From: Tianweitania populi
Lineage (GTDB): Bacteria > Pseudomonadota > Alphaproteobacteria > Rhizobiales > Rhizobiaceae
Assembly: GCF_014652875.1 (NCBI RefSeq)
Contig: NZ_BMZQ01000002.1
Coordinates: 1,361,501 to 1,425,500 of the forward strand
Length of the DNA stretch: 64,000 nt
Direction: 5' to 3'
In this document: piece after piece, positions 26,214-34,591 of the stretch
How the letters are laid out: the number at the start of each line of letters is the position of its first letter
Numbering within the stretch: position 1 is the stretch's first letter
Notes under the pieces: model-generated
The model's database searches: none
Seen by the model: the letters and a program-made list of their open reading frames with translations, nothing else
Told to the model about the DNA's origin: nothing
Position numbers and translations under genes: made by a program

Positions 26214-27122
26214 TCAGGCGGGTTCCGCCTCGATGGTGCGCAGGGCCTGCGCCTGACGGCGCGCGGCGACCTGAACGGCTTCCTGCACCTTTTCAAAAGC
26301 GCGGACTTCGATCTGCCGAACGCGCTCGCGGCTGATGTCAAATTCCGACGACAGTTCTTCCAGGGTCAGCGGGTCTTCCGACAAGCGGCGCGCTTCGAAG
26401 ATGCGGCGCTCGCGATCGTTCAGGACCGCCATGGCCGACGACAGCATGCTGCGGCGATTATCCAGCTCATCCTGCTCGATCAGCATGGCTTCCTGGCTTT
26501 CCGAATCGTCGACCAGCCAGTCCTGCCATTCGCCGCTTTCGCCTTCGCTGGCGCGGATCGGCGCGTTCAGCGATGCGTCACCGGACAAACGGCGGTTCAT
26601 CGACACGACTTCGGCTTCCGAGACGTTCAGCTTGGTGGCGATCTCGGCAATCTGGTCAGGACGCAGATCGCCATCTTCCAGCGCCTGGATCTTGCCCTTC
26701 ACCTTGCGCAGGTTGAAGAACAGCCGCTTCTGGTTGGCGGTGGTGCCCATCTTCACGAGGCTCCACGAACGCAGGATGTATTCTTGGATCGAAGCCTTGA
26801 TCCACCACATCGCGTAGGTGGCCAGACGGAATCCGCGTTCCGGCTCGAACTTCTTCACGGCCTGCATGAGGCCGACATTGCCTTCGGAAATGACTTCGCC
26901 GATCGGCAGACCATAGCCGCGATAGCCCATGGCGATCTTGGCCACGAGACGCAGATGGCTGGTCACGAGTTTGTGGGCCGCCTTGGTGTCCTCATGCTCG
27001 AGATACCGCTTGGCGAGCATGTACTCTTCCTGCGGCTGCAGCATGGGAAAGCGGCGGATTTCTTCCAGGTAGCGGGACAAGCCGCCTTCGCCGGAAACGA
27101 TACTGGGTAGTGACTGGGCCAT
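26214..27122 (-). CDS. rpoH: Heat-shock sigma factor RpoH
   Basis: RpoH directs RNA polymerase to heat-shock promoters. The 302-residue protein has sigma region 2 (GLPIGEVISEGNVGLMQAVKKFEPERGFRLATYA, split here only for reading), the diagnostic RpoH box QKRLFFNLRK (~129-138), region 3 and a region 4 helix-turn-helix (LTLEELSSEFDISRERVRQIE). It converges on the preceding unknown gene with a shared terminator. FtsH, encoded in this window, is the usual protease for RpoH. No second rpoH copy is present here, though many rhizobia carry one elsewhere. Confidence 0.96.
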   Translation of the reverse strand: MAQSLPSIVSGEGGLSRYLEEIRRFPMLQPQEEYMLAKRYLEHEDTKAAHKLVTSHLRLVAKIAMGYRGYGLPIGEVISEGNVGLMQAVKKFEPERGFRLATYAMWWIKASIQEYILRSWSLVKMGTTANQKRLFFNLRKVKGKIQALEDGDLRPDQIAEIATKLNVSEAEVVSMNRRLSGDASLNAPIRASEGESGEWQDWLVDDSESQEAMLIEQDELDNRRSMLSSAMAVLNDRERRIFEARRLSEDPLTLEELSSEFDISRERVRQIEVRAFEKVQEAVQVAARRQAQALRTIEAEPA

Positions 27123-27287
27123 AAAGCACCCTCCTTCTCGAACGGCCTCCTGCTGGCAGGCCTGCCGCGCGCACTCGGATAAGCCATGCGCGACGACGTT
27201 CTTATATCAGAACAAATCGAGAAATTGCACTTTTTCTGTGGCACGCAACACAGCGTCACCCAAGCGTGAACGATGCGGCCCAGAGTG

Positions 27288-28349
27288 TTACAAAGCGCGA
27301 AATCCCGCCAGCAATGCAGCCATATCGGCGGGCGGTGGCGCTTCAAACCGCATCGGCTCGCCCGTAACCGGGTGTGAAAAGCCGAGGAGCCAAGCGTGCA
27401 GGGCCTGCCGAGGGAATGCAACGACCTGGGCGCGCAACGGTTCCGCCAGCCGGTTGGCCTTGGTGCGAAAAGCTTGACCATAATCCGCATCGCCGATCAC
27501 GGGGTGACCGAGATGGGCCATATGCACGCGGATCTGATGGGTGCGGCCGGTTTCCAGCGTGCATTCCACCAGGGAAGCCGACGGCGCCGTCTTGTCGCCG
27601 AAGGTCTCGGCCACCGCATAATGCGTGACAGCATGGCGCGCATCTTCGCGAGTTTCGCGAACAACCGCGCGCCGGACCCGGTCCGAGGCACGACCAAGGG
27701 CCGCGTCGATCGTCCCGGTGGCCCGATCGGGAGTGCCCCAGACCAGGGCCAGATAAGCGCGTTCGAGATCGCCGCTGCGGCCATGGTCGGCAAAGGCGTC
27801 CGACAGGACACGATGGGCCTGGTCCGTTTTCGCCGCCACCATGACGCCGCTGGTGTCCTTGTCCAACCGGTGCACGATGCCCGGCCGCTTTACGCCGCCG
27901 ATGCCCGACAGGCTTTGGCTGCAGTGATGGATCAGCGCATTGACCAGCGTGCCCGTCCAGTTGCCGGCACCTGGATGCACGACGAGGCCCGCCGGCTTAT
28001 TGATGACGATGAGATGCTCGTCCTCAAACAGCACGTCGAGCGGGATGTTCTCGCCCTGCGGTTCCGGATCTTGCGCCGGCGGCACGTCGATGGTCACGCT
28101 CTGGCCGACGCCAAGCTTGCGCTTCTGGTCGCTGACCGGCACCTGATCGATCTGCACTGCGCCGGCCTTGATCAGAGCCTGAATGCGGCTGCGCGAATAA
28201 TCAGGCGCCATTTGCGCCGACAACCATTGATCGAGCCGCATGCCAGCGCCGTCTTCTTCAACGAGCAAAGTAAGCAGGTCGGTTCCGGCAGTTGCATTCA
28301 TCTCGGCACCTTCCTTTGCGGCGGCGGCTTCGCTATCACGGCCACTCAT
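27288..28349 (-). CDS. rluD: 23S rRNA pseudouridine synthase RluD
   Basis: RluD modifies uridines in helix 69 of 23S rRNA. The product has an N-terminal S4 domain (~35-85: MRLDQWLSAQMAPDYSRSRIQALIKAG), the catalytic aspartate in HRLDKDTSGVMV, and the family motifs INKPAGLVVHPG and LETGRTHQIRVHM. Start choice is open: ATG at 28361 abuts AGGAG, ATG at 28349 lies 12 bases from it, and a third ATG at 28301 also keeps the S4 domain. I use 28349. It is divergent from the small membrane protein gene at 28379. Confidence 0.93.
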   Translation of the reverse strand: MSGRDSEAAAAKEGAEMNATAGTDLLTLLVEEDGAGMRLDQWLSAQMAPDYSRSRIQALIKAGAVQIDQVPVSDQKRKLGVGQSVTIDVPPAQDPEPQGENIPLDVLFEDEHLIVINKPAGLVVHPGAGNWTGTLVNALIHHCSQSLSGIGGVKRPGIVHRLDKDTSGVMVAAKTDQAHRVLSDAFADHGRSGDLERAYLALVWGTPDRATGTIDAALGRASDRVRRAVVRETREDARHAVTHYAVAETFGDKTAPSASLVECTLETGRTHQIRVHMAHLGHPVIGDADYGQAFRTKANRLAEPLRAQVVAFPRQALHAWLLGFSHPVTGEPMRFEAPPPADMAALLAGFRAL

Positions 28350-28378
28350 TATGGCACGCATCTCCTGGAAGTGAGTTC

Positions 28379-28765
28379 ATGAATCAGCAGGATCCCGATC
28401 TCGACGACGACAAGCCGCTCGATCCGGCGGTGGAGAATGTTCGCCGCAAGCTCGTGCGCTTCATGGCGATCAATCTCGGCCTGCTGTTTTTGGCGCTTAT
28501 GGCGGTCGTGCTGGCAATTGTCTACCGCTGGACCCGAACACCCGAACCCGAAGCAGTCCCTGCCGCCGAAACCGCGACGATCCCGCAAGGCGACGACCGC
28601 ATCCAGTCCGTGCCCTTAGCTGAAGGCACGCGCGTCACCGGCCAATCCCTGTCCGGCAACCGCGTCGCGCTCGACACGATCGAGCCGAACGGCAACCGTG
28701 TTCTGGTGATCTACGACTTCACCGCCGGCCGCATTATTGCCCGCGTCGCCCTGCCGGCACTCTGA
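28379..28765 (+). CDS. Small single-helix membrane protein of unknown function
   Basis: The 128-residue protein has an acidic N terminus (NQQDPDLDDDKPLD), one membrane helix (~28-47: FMAINLGLLFLALMAVVLAIVY) and a C-terminal domain of beta character ending VLVIYDFTAGRIIARVALPAL. GGAAGTGAG precedes the ATG. It is divergent from rluD with about 30 bases between and is followed by the tRNA gene. The type is common beside rluD in related genomes, to my knowledge without assigned function. Confidence 0.75.
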   Translation: MNQQDPDLDDDKPLDPAVENVRRKLVRFMAINLGLLFLALMAVVLAIVYRWTRTPEPEAVPAAETATIPQGDDRIQSVPLAEGTRVTGQSLSGNRVALDTIEPNGNRVLVIYDFTAGRIIARVALPAL

Positions 28766-28846
28766 TCCGCACAGGTTTTTGGCCTGCGCATCAACAGGCC
28801 ATTGCCTTTTCGCAAAGTGCCGTTTATATCGCGGTCACTCCGGCTA

Positions 28847-28921
28847 GCGCCCATCGTCTAGCGGTTAGGACGGCGCCCTCTCACGGCGCAAACAGGGGTT
28901 CGATTCCCCTTGGGCGTACCA
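28847..28921 (+). tRNA. tRNA-Glu (anticodon CTC)
   Basis: A complete cloverleaf of 75 bases including an encoded CCA end. The acceptor stem is GCGCCCA with TGGGCGT (first pair G-T). The D arm has TCGTCTAGCGGTTAGGAC. The anticodon stem is GCGCC/GGCGC around the loop CTCTCAC with anticodon CTC, and the T arm is AGGGG-TTCGATT-CCCCT. It reads GAG codons. Confidence 0.96.
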
Positions 28922-28944
28922 CCTCTTCTCCCCATTCAAGCTCT

Positions 28945-29967
28945 TCAAGCCTTGGTTTCCACGGCTTGCACCACCGTGTTCACGGCGTTGGCATCGGCGT
29001 CCGCGTGGGCTGCGTAGCGCTGTGCCAGAAGGGCGCAGATGAAGAGCTGGATCTGGTGGAAGATCATCAGCGGCAGCACGACCAGGGATACGGACTGCCC
29101 GGCAAAGAGGATGCCGGCCATGGGCACGCCGGTGGCGAGGCTTTTCTTTGAGCCGCAGAACAGGATCGTGATCTGGTCTTCGCGGCTGAAGCCGAGCAGC
29201 TTTCCTAGCAATGCCGTGATCGCGAGGATCAAAGCGAGCAGAATGCAGGCGGTTGCCAGGATCCAGATGAGGTCGGTGCCGTCCACATGCGACCACACGC
29301 CCGCCACCATGCCTTCGCTGAAGGCAGCATAAACCACCAGCAGGATCGCGCCGCGATCGGTGAATTGGGTCATGCGCGCATGACGCTGAAGGAACTTGCC
29401 GATCAGCGGGCGGCACAGCTGGCCGATCGCGAAGGGCAGCAGGATCTGCAGCGCGATGTCGCCGACCGAGCTCAGATCGAAGCTTTCGCCACCCTGGGCG
29501 CCGATGATCAGGCCGACCAGAAGCGGTGTCACAAAGACGCCGGCTAGGTTCGACAGGCTGGCGCTGGTGATGGCGGCTGCGACATTGCCTCTGGCGATCG
29601 AGGTAAAGGCGATCGAGGACTGCACGGTCGACGGCAGCAGGCACAGAAACAAGATGCCGAGCACCAGATCATCCGGCAGATGACCGCGTAAGACATGCGA
29701 CGCGATCAGCCCGAGAACCGGGAAGATGCCGTAGGTGCAGATGAAGACAAGCGATTGCAGCCGCCAATGCAGCAAGCCGGACGCAACGGCTGATGGTGAC
29801 AGCTTGGCGCCATACAGAAAGAACAGCAGCGCGATGGCCGCGGTCACGACCCAGTCGAGCACGTCGGCTGCGTCGCCGCGCGCGGGCAGCAAGGCTGCCA
29901 GGAGCATCGCCCCCAGAAGCATGATCAGGAACGGGTCGAGAAGGATCTTGCGGAGGAGCATTTGCAT
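28945..29967 (-). CDS. BASS-family (SBF-like, YfeH-type) transporter
   Basis: The 340-residue protein has about ten membrane helices. It carries features of the bile acid:sodium symporter-like group: FLYGAKLSPSAV, the LPSTVQSSIAFTSIARGN crossover helix (~110-127) and the second crossover GSKKSLATGVPMA (~275-287). These resemble the SBF-like YfeH branch. The substrate in bacteria is unclear; organic anions or arsenical compounds are possible. It begins downstream of the tRNA on the opposite strand, 23 bases from it. Confidence 0.85.
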   Translation of the reverse strand: MQMLLRKILLDPFLIMLLGAMLLAALLPARGDAADVLDWVVTAAIALLFFLYGAKLSPSAVASGLLHWRLQSLVFICTYGIFPVLGLIASHVLRGHLPDDLVLGILFLCLLPSTVQSSIAFTSIARGNVAAAITSASLSNLAGVFVTPLLVGLIIGAQGGESFDLSSVGDIALQILLPFAIGQLCRPLIGKFLQRHARMTQFTDRGAILLVVYAAFSEGMVAGVWSHVDGTDLIWILATACILLALILAITALLGKLLGFSREDQITILFCGSKKSLATGVPMAGILFAGQSVSLVVLPLMIFHQIQLFICALLAQRYAAHADADANAVNTVVQAVETKA

Positions 29968-30122
29968 GGAGGCGGGCTTTCGAGGAATCGAACGGCCCGC
30001 ACTATGGCATCATTCCCAGCCCATTGCAGGGGCAGACGGGGAAGGATGGATCGTCCAGCCGCGCCCGGTCATCGCAGAGTTGCAACGGCCGCGATGAAGC
30101 GGCCGGTGCAAGAGCGGGTCGA

Positions 30123-30446
30123 TTACCGTGCAGCAGCGATGCCGGCAACGACACCCGTCGCCAGGGTGATCAACAGGTAGTCATTGTCGACCTTGACCCA
30201 ATGCTGGCCGCGACCTGGAGCCCGCAGACCGTGGCGCTTGTAGTCGCGGATCGCCGCGCGCTTGCGCCAATCGGATACACGCTCGCCGCGCTTCCAGCTG
30301 TGGCGCTTGGCATCCTGATGCTTCTTCTGGCTGTAATGGTGACCCTGGCGTGTATCCTGGTGACGGCTCTGCGCCTGCGCGACGGGAACAGCGAGCATGG
30401 CAACGGCCGCGGTGGACAGAACGAGACGCTTGAAAATCTTGGACAT
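30123..30446 (-). CDS. RcnB-like periplasmic protein
   Basis: I take the start at 30446 (MSKIFKRLVLSTAA), giving 107 residues with a signal peptide (~1-25, VAQAQ). The mature part has a His/Lys-rich segment (SRHQDTRQGHHYSQKKHQD). It then shows the RcnB domain pattern WKRGERVSDWRKRAAIRDYKRHGL...GQHWVKVDNDYLLITLATG. RcnB assists nickel/cobalt homeostasis in enterobacteria. Many rhizobial paralogues have no proven metal role. Confidence 0.8.
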   Translation of the reverse strand: MSKIFKRLVLSTAAVAMLAVPVAQAQSRHQDTRQGHHYSQKKHQDAKRHSWKRGERVSDWRKRAAIRDYKRHGLRAPGRGQHWVKVDNDYLLITLATGVVAGIAAAR

Positions 30447-30514
30447 GAGAAACTCCTTGAACTCAACGCATGCTTTTTGAGCCCGTGCTGATGAACGAGG
30501 TGTGAATGACTGCA

Positions 30515-30528
30515 TTACAAATCTGTAA
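30515..30528 (-). promoter_or_regulatory. Inverted repeat upstream of the RcnB-like gene
   Basis: TTACA (30515-30519), 4 bases, then TGTAA (30524-30528), about 70 bases before the start codon. It could be an operator for a two-component or TetR-type regulator; the regulator is not identifiable. Confidence 0.35.
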
Positions 30529-30604
30529 CTGAATCAGAGGCTTGACTTGCCTCTTCCTGCTTCTAGGAAGCGCCATCGTTCGCTTAAGAAAAAGCTTAGC
30601 TGGC

Positions 30605-30856
30605 TTACAGGATGGTCTGTTCTATGGCTGCCTGGCTGGGCTTGAACGGGCCGTCGAAAGCCAGGGGGCAGCGATGGCGCACCGCGCTGATGGCGATCAG
30701 CTGAACCAGTTCTTCATCCGTGTGTTCGCAGTCCGACACGGTTTCGCGCAGATGCGCAACGGCAGCCTTGGTGGAAAGCGGGCGCGACGAGGTACGGCGC
30801 AGCAGGATGTAGGCTTCTGTAACCGACCAGGCCGACTGCTCATTGGTGGACGACAT
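30605..30856 (-). CDS. Small protein of unknown function (83 residues)
   Basis: The frame is well placed, with GAGGGGAG upstream of its ATG. The product is a soluble, probably helical protein (EAYILLRRTSS, then KAAVAHLRETV, CEHTDEELVQLIAISAVRHRCP). It has no signal peptide or membrane helix and two cysteines. No family is recognised. It stands alone between the RcnB-like gene and a 272-base region before the ChaC-like gene. In that region I see only a TTGACG motif near 31075 as a possible promoter. Confidence 0.65.
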   Translation of the reverse strand: MSSTNEQSAWSVTEAYILLRRTSSRPLSTKAAVAHLRETVSDCEHTDEELVQLIAISAVRHRCPLAFDGPFKPSQAAIEQTIL

Positions 30857-31128
30857 GAATGCGGAGCTCCCCTCGAACGCCGCTCATTTAGGAAGCCAGC
30901 CTTCTTTTGCGTAGGGCAGACAGTGCGCAAAAAGGGAGGTCTGCTGACACCAAGAGGGGGTAGCCTGGCGGATAACCATCCAAACTTCACACGCAAGGCG
31001 CCTCTGTCCCGTTTTCGGGCGCTTGAAGCGGCTGCAGCTCATCCATGACAGCCATAACAGGGGGAATGACCCGGTTGACGCTGCGTCGCTGATGACAGGG
31101 TGGGGCTCAGCGCCTAGCTTGTTTTACC

Positions 31129-31827
31129 ATGACCCGCCACATGACGCTGACCCCCGAGCTTGTTGCCTTGAGCGTTCGTCCCGAGCCGGAGCTTGCTCCC
31201 GAGCCCGGCATGACGCTTTTGTCCGATGACGAGCTTGATGTGCTGGCGCGTCGCTACGATGCGGAATGCGGCGATGATCCCTTGTGGGTCTTTGCTTACG
31301 GCTCACTGATCTGGAAGCCGGACTTCGATGCCACCGGTCATATGCGGGCAAGCGCCTATGGCTGGCATCGCTCGTTTTGTTTGATCATGCGGGGTTGGCG
31401 CGGCACGCCGGAACAGCCGGGCTTGATGATGGCGCTGGAGCGCGGCGGGCGTTGCGATGGTGTGATCTATCGCATCGCCGAAGACGACCGCGTGAGCCAG
31501 ATCCGGCGCATGTTGTGGCGGGAATTGCGCTACCACCAGCATGCCCACATGATCCGCTGGATCACGGTAGACACAGACCAGGGCAAGATGCGCGTTCTGG
31601 CTTTTTGGGCAGGACCGACCGGCGAAAACACGGCGCGAAAACTGCCGCTGGCCGACGTCGCCGTAATTCTCGCCCGCGCTTGCGGCCACGCCGGGTCCTG
31701 CGCGGAATACCTTTACAACACCGTCGCCCATCTGGAGGCTTTCGGCATCCACGACCGCAATCTCTGGCGCTTGCAGGATCTGGTGGCGCGGGAACTGCGG
31801 CAGCTGCATCCCGCTGCTGCGGCTTGA
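31129..31827 (+). CDS. ChaC-like gamma-glutamylcyclotransferase (paralogue 1)
   Basis: ChaC enzymes degrade glutathione to 5-oxoproline and Cys-Gly. The 232-residue protein has the substrate-binding loop VFAYGSLIWKPDF (~53-65) and the motifs WHRSFCLIMRGWRGTPEQPGL and LYNTVAHLEAFGI. The glutamate usually acting as the catalytic base should lie in the YRIAEDD or ELRYHQH region. A second, shorter ChaC is encoded at 59311-59847. The stop lies 6 bases from the end of the convergent kinase gene. Confidence 0.9.
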   Translation: MTRHMTLTPELVALSVRPEPELAPEPGMTLLSDDELDVLARRYDAECGDDPLWVFAYGSLIWKPDFDATGHMRASAYGWHRSFCLIMRGWRGTPEQPGLMMALERGGRCDGVIYRIAEDDRVSQIRRMLWRELRYHQHAHMIRWITVDTDQGKMRVLAFWAGPTGENTARKLPLADVAVILARACGHAGSCAEYLYNTVAHLEAFGIHDRNLWRLQDLVARELRQLHPAAAA

Positions 31828-31833
31828 ACCAGG

Positions 31834-33318
31834 CTAGTCGCGCAGGGAAGACAGGTCGGCCGACAAGCGGAAGCGGAAGCCGTCGGGCGCGTAAACCGAC
31901 TCGCTGCTGCAACGGATCGCGCCGGCCAGACCGGCCTTGATGAGGCGGCTGCCGGAACCAGTGGTGGTGGGCTTCACGACCTGCGGGCCGTTGCTTTCGC
32001 TCCAGTCGAGAACGAAGTGCTCGATGCCGTCGCGCATTTCTGCATTCCAGCTGAGATCGATCTGGCCACCTTCCACTGACAAGGCCCCGTGCTTGAAGGC
32101 GTTGGTGGCGAGTTCGTGCAGGATCAGCGACAGAGACAACGCCTGCTTGGCGCCCAGTACAATCTTTGGTCCTTCGATGGTGAATTGCTTGTTGCGCAGG
32201 TCGCTGTGCAGGTTGACGACGGCATCGGCGATTTCGCGCACACCGGTGCGACCACCCACGCCGACCTGGATCATGTCATGGGCGCGTCCCAGAACCTGGA
32301 TACGGTCGCTGATGCTCTTGCGCGCGCCGGCCAGATCTTCGGCCGAGCGCATCGTTTGCGACACGATCGCCTGCACCATTGCCAGCTGGTTCTTCATGCG
32401 GTGCGCCAGTTCCTGATTCAGCACCTCCTGCTGGCGTTCGGACTGCACGCGGTCGGTTACATCGAGTGCCTGGACGAAAATGCCGTCCACATTTCCGGCT
32501 TCATCCCGAAGTGCCTGATATACGAAATCGACGACGCGCTCTTCGAACTTGCCATCCGACAAACGATTGAGCGTGATCGGCATGTTGGTGCCGACATAGG
32601 CCTCGCCGGTGCGATACACCGCATCGAGCAGATCGATGAAGCCTTGTTCGGCGATCTCGGGAAGTGCCTCGCGCACGGAACGGCCAACTAGTTCCTTGCG
32701 CCCGACCAGATGTTCATAGGACGCGTTGGCCATCTCGAACACGTGCTCGGGACTGCGCAGAACGGCGACACTGCCCGGTGCCTGTTCGAAGACCTGCCGC
32801 AACAGATCGCTTTCACGATGATGCTGGCGCCGCGCCATCACCATTCGCGTTGTTTCCGCGCAGGCGCAGAACATGCCGAGCACCGCACCGTCATCGCCGC
32901 GCACCGGCGTATAGGAAAAGGCGAAATGTGTTTCCTCGGGATAGCCATGGCGGTGCATGGTCAACTGGATGTCGTCCATCTGCGTGCCGATGCCTTGATA
33001 GGCACGCGCAAGAATCGGCTCGATGTCGTCCCAGATATCGAACCACAAATCGCGAAAGGGCTGGCCGAGTGCGGCCGGGTGGCGATTGCCGCACATCGGG
33101 GCATAGCCATCATTGTAAAGCGTGATCTGTTCCGGTCCCCACACGATCAGCATGGGCTGAACCGAACCCAGCGCCAGACCAACCGTCGTGCGCAGCTGCG
33201 GCGACCACGTGCTTGGAACGCCGAGAGGCGACCGGGCCCAGTCAAAGCCGCGCATCAGCGCACCGCATTCGCCGCCATTTTGCAGAATCGGGTCGTCCAC
33301 CCAGTCAGTCGTCGTCAT
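31834..33318 (-). CDS. PAS-PAS HWE-family histidine kinase
   Basis: The 494-residue soluble protein has two PAS-like sensor regions (~40-160 and ~170-290) and an HWE-type kinase core. The phospho-accepting histidine is H306 in ELAHRMKNQLAMVQ, the N box is HELATNAFKHGALS (~401-414) and the W-x-E motif is W439-S-E441. It has no membrane helix, so it should sense a cytoplasmic signal such as light, redox state or a ligand. HWE kinases commonly feed the PhyR general stress pathway, encoded ~13 kb away. No response regulator is adjacent and I see no EcfG-type promoter in front. Confidence 0.88.
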   Translation of the reverse strand: MTTTDWVDDPILQNGGECGALMRGFDWARSPLGVPSTWSPQLRTTVGLALGSVQPMLIVWGPEQITLYNDGYAPMCGNRHPAALGQPFRDLWFDIWDDIEPILARAYQGIGTQMDDIQLTMHRHGYPEETHFAFSYTPVRGDDGAVLGMFCACAETTRMVMARRQHHRESDLLRQVFEQAPGSVAVLRSPEHVFEMANASYEHLVGRKELVGRSVREALPEIAEQGFIDLLDAVYRTGEAYVGTNMPITLNRLSDGKFEERVVDFVYQALRDEAGNVDGIFVQALDVTDRVQSERQQEVLNQELAHRMKNQLAMVQAIVSQTMRSAEDLAGARKSISDRIQVLGRAHDMIQVGVGGRTGVREIADAVVNLHSDLRNKQFTIEGPKIVLGAKQALSLSLILHELATNAFKHGALSVEGGQIDLSWNAEMRDGIEHFVLDWSESNGPQVVKPTTTGSGSRLIKAGLAGAIRCSSESVYAPDGFRFRLSADLSSLRD

Positions 33319-33429
33319 CGGTGGGCGTTCATCCAGCTCCGAAGGAACTTACGTCTTAGCGTCATCCACCGGCAGGGTCACCATCATCTGTAAGTGTCGG
33401 GCCAGTCCGTCCGACAATCTCCTGACATA

Positions 33430-33460
33430 AAAAACGCCCGGCTGATGAAGCCGGGCGCTT
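33430..33460 (-). terminator. Terminator of the acidic-protein gene
   Basis: CGCCCGGCT (33434-33442) pairs with AGCCGGGCG (33448-33456), flanked by A and T runs that provide a T tract on the minus strand. Confidence 0.82.
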
Positions 33461-33484
33461 TTTCATTACCCGCGATCGAAGCGA

Positions 33485-33850
33485 TCAGACTTCGCCGAAG
33501 CGTGAGCCTTCACGCGAGTTGTCGCGGGCGATCGAACGCTCTTCGTCGTCGTCCGGCAGGGCTTCATCGGACTCCTGATACGGATTGTCGTCATCCTGGC
33601 CGGTTACGTCCTCGGCTTCGTCGTCTTCGATTTCGTCAAGCGAGACGAGGTCTTCATCGTCGTCGAACAGATCGGCTTCGGCGAGATCCGCATCTTCCGT
33701 GTCGATCTCGTCGTCACCCAGTAGATCGTCGTCTGCAAGTACGGCACCGTCTTCTGTCCCTGCGGTGTCGGCACCGGGGAGACGGTTCTCGTCGCTGGGC
33801 AAGCGATCTTCGTTCAACGCATCGTTTCGGCGATTATCTTGGTCGGCCAT
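33485..33850 (-). CDS. Highly acidic, probably disordered protein
   Basis: The 121-residue protein is about 40% Asp plus Glu, with long runs such as DDDLLGDDEIDTEDADLAEA, and has no membrane helix or cysteine. It is probably intrinsically disordered and could buffer cations or bind basic partners. No enzymatic function is visible. The promoter appears to be the minus-strand reading of the palindromic EcfG element at 33958-33984, so it should be a general stress response gene. A strong terminator follows. Confidence 0.72.
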   Translation of the reverse strand: MADQDNRRNDALNEDRLPSDENRLPGADTAGTEDGAVLADDDLLGDDEIDTEDADLAEADLFDDDEDLVSLDEIEDDEAEDVTGQDDDNPYQESDEALPDDDEERSIARDNSREGSRFGEV

Positions 33851-33957
33851 GGTGGTCTCCTTCCCGAGACAGGTTGATCGAACCTAGAACCATTCTGGTG
33901 GCGGTTTGTTGCGGCCGCACGAGGGCATTTCTGTATGCGTCCTGTCACTTCGATCGG

Positions 33958-33984
33958 GGAACAAAGCTTGGTCCCATCCGTTCC
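33958..33984. promoter_or_regulatory. Palindromic, bidirectional EcfG-type promoter
   Basis: Plus strand: GGAAC (33958-33962), 16 bases, CGTT (33979-33982), driving the gene at 34019. Minus strand: GGAAC (complement of 33980-33984), 16 bases, TGTT (complement of 33961-33964 region), driving the acidic protein. The two overlap almost completely because GGAAC-N17-GTTCC is an inverted repeat. Confidence 0.75.
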
Positions 33985-34018
33985 TAGAACTTCCATTCAT
34001 TGATTTGAGGACCGATCC

Positions 34019-34330
34019 ATGACGTCTTTCTCGAAATTCCGCGACGATCTTGGAGGCGACGTGAGCGATCAGCTTGCTTCCCTGCAGAAGGAAGTGGCCG
34101 TGCTGCGCAAGCAGGTGAGGAAGCAGTCGTCGCAGGTTTATGACGATGCGTCTGAAACCATTGCGGACCTGATCGACAGCTTCCTCACCAACACCAAGGG
34201 CGCGCGCAAGGAGCTGTATTCCAAGGCTCGTTTCGTGGAAGCCACAGCCAAGGACAACCCGGTCGCGACAGCCGTTGTCGGCTTCACCATTATCGGCCTT
34301 CTGATCGCGCTGTTTTCCTCGCGCCGCTGA
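34019..34330 (+). CDS. YqjD/ElaB-like (DUF883) membrane-anchored protein
   Basis: The 103-residue protein has a helical, coiled-coil-like N-terminal part (LASLQKEVAVLRKQVRKQSSQVYDD). A C-terminal membrane helix follows (~80-98: ATAVVGFTIIGLLIALF), ending SSRR. This is the arrangement of the YqjD/ElaB (DUF883) family, stress-induced inner-membrane proteins that bind ribosomes in E. coli. The EcfG-type promoter 37-61 bases upstream fits stress induction. A related protein is encoded at 49291-49596. Confidence 0.82.
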   Translation: MTSFSKFRDDLGGDVSDQLASLQKEVAVLRKQVRKQSSQVYDDASETIADLIDSFLTNTKGARKELYSKARFVEATAKDNPVATAVVGFTIIGLLIALFSSRR

Positions 34331-34357
34331 TCTGAACGACGAGACTGATCCAAGCAG

Positions 34358-34383
34358 AAGCCGGCCTCGCGCCGGCTTTTTGC
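34358..34383 (+). terminator. Terminator after the YqjD-like gene
   Basis: AAGCCGGC (34358-34365) pairs with GCCGGCTT (34371-34378), followed by a T run. Confidence 0.85.
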
Positions 34384-34483
34384 TGTTTGAAGCTGACGCC
34401 TAGACTCTGCATGACAAGAATTTGCAGCCGCTCTTGTAGCCGATCGGCGGATGATCTTCACTCATCATTGAGCCGATATAAAA

Positions 34484-34501
34484 CTGTCATGTAACTGTTA
34501 C
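34484..34501 (+). promoter_or_regulatory. Pho box upstream of pstS
   Basis: CTGTCAT (34484-34490), GTAA, CTGTTAC (34495-34501): two PhoB half-sites in the standard CTGTCAT-N4-CTGTCAT arrangement with two changes in the second. It lies about 90 bases before pstS, and phoB ends the operon. Confidence 0.8.
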
Positions 34502-34591
34502 ACAGACCCCCTAAGCCTCCCCTCGCAGCCCGCGGGCAAGACGCCCCACGGTGCATCCGAATTTGAATTTATCCGGAACGGAGTAGGCTCC

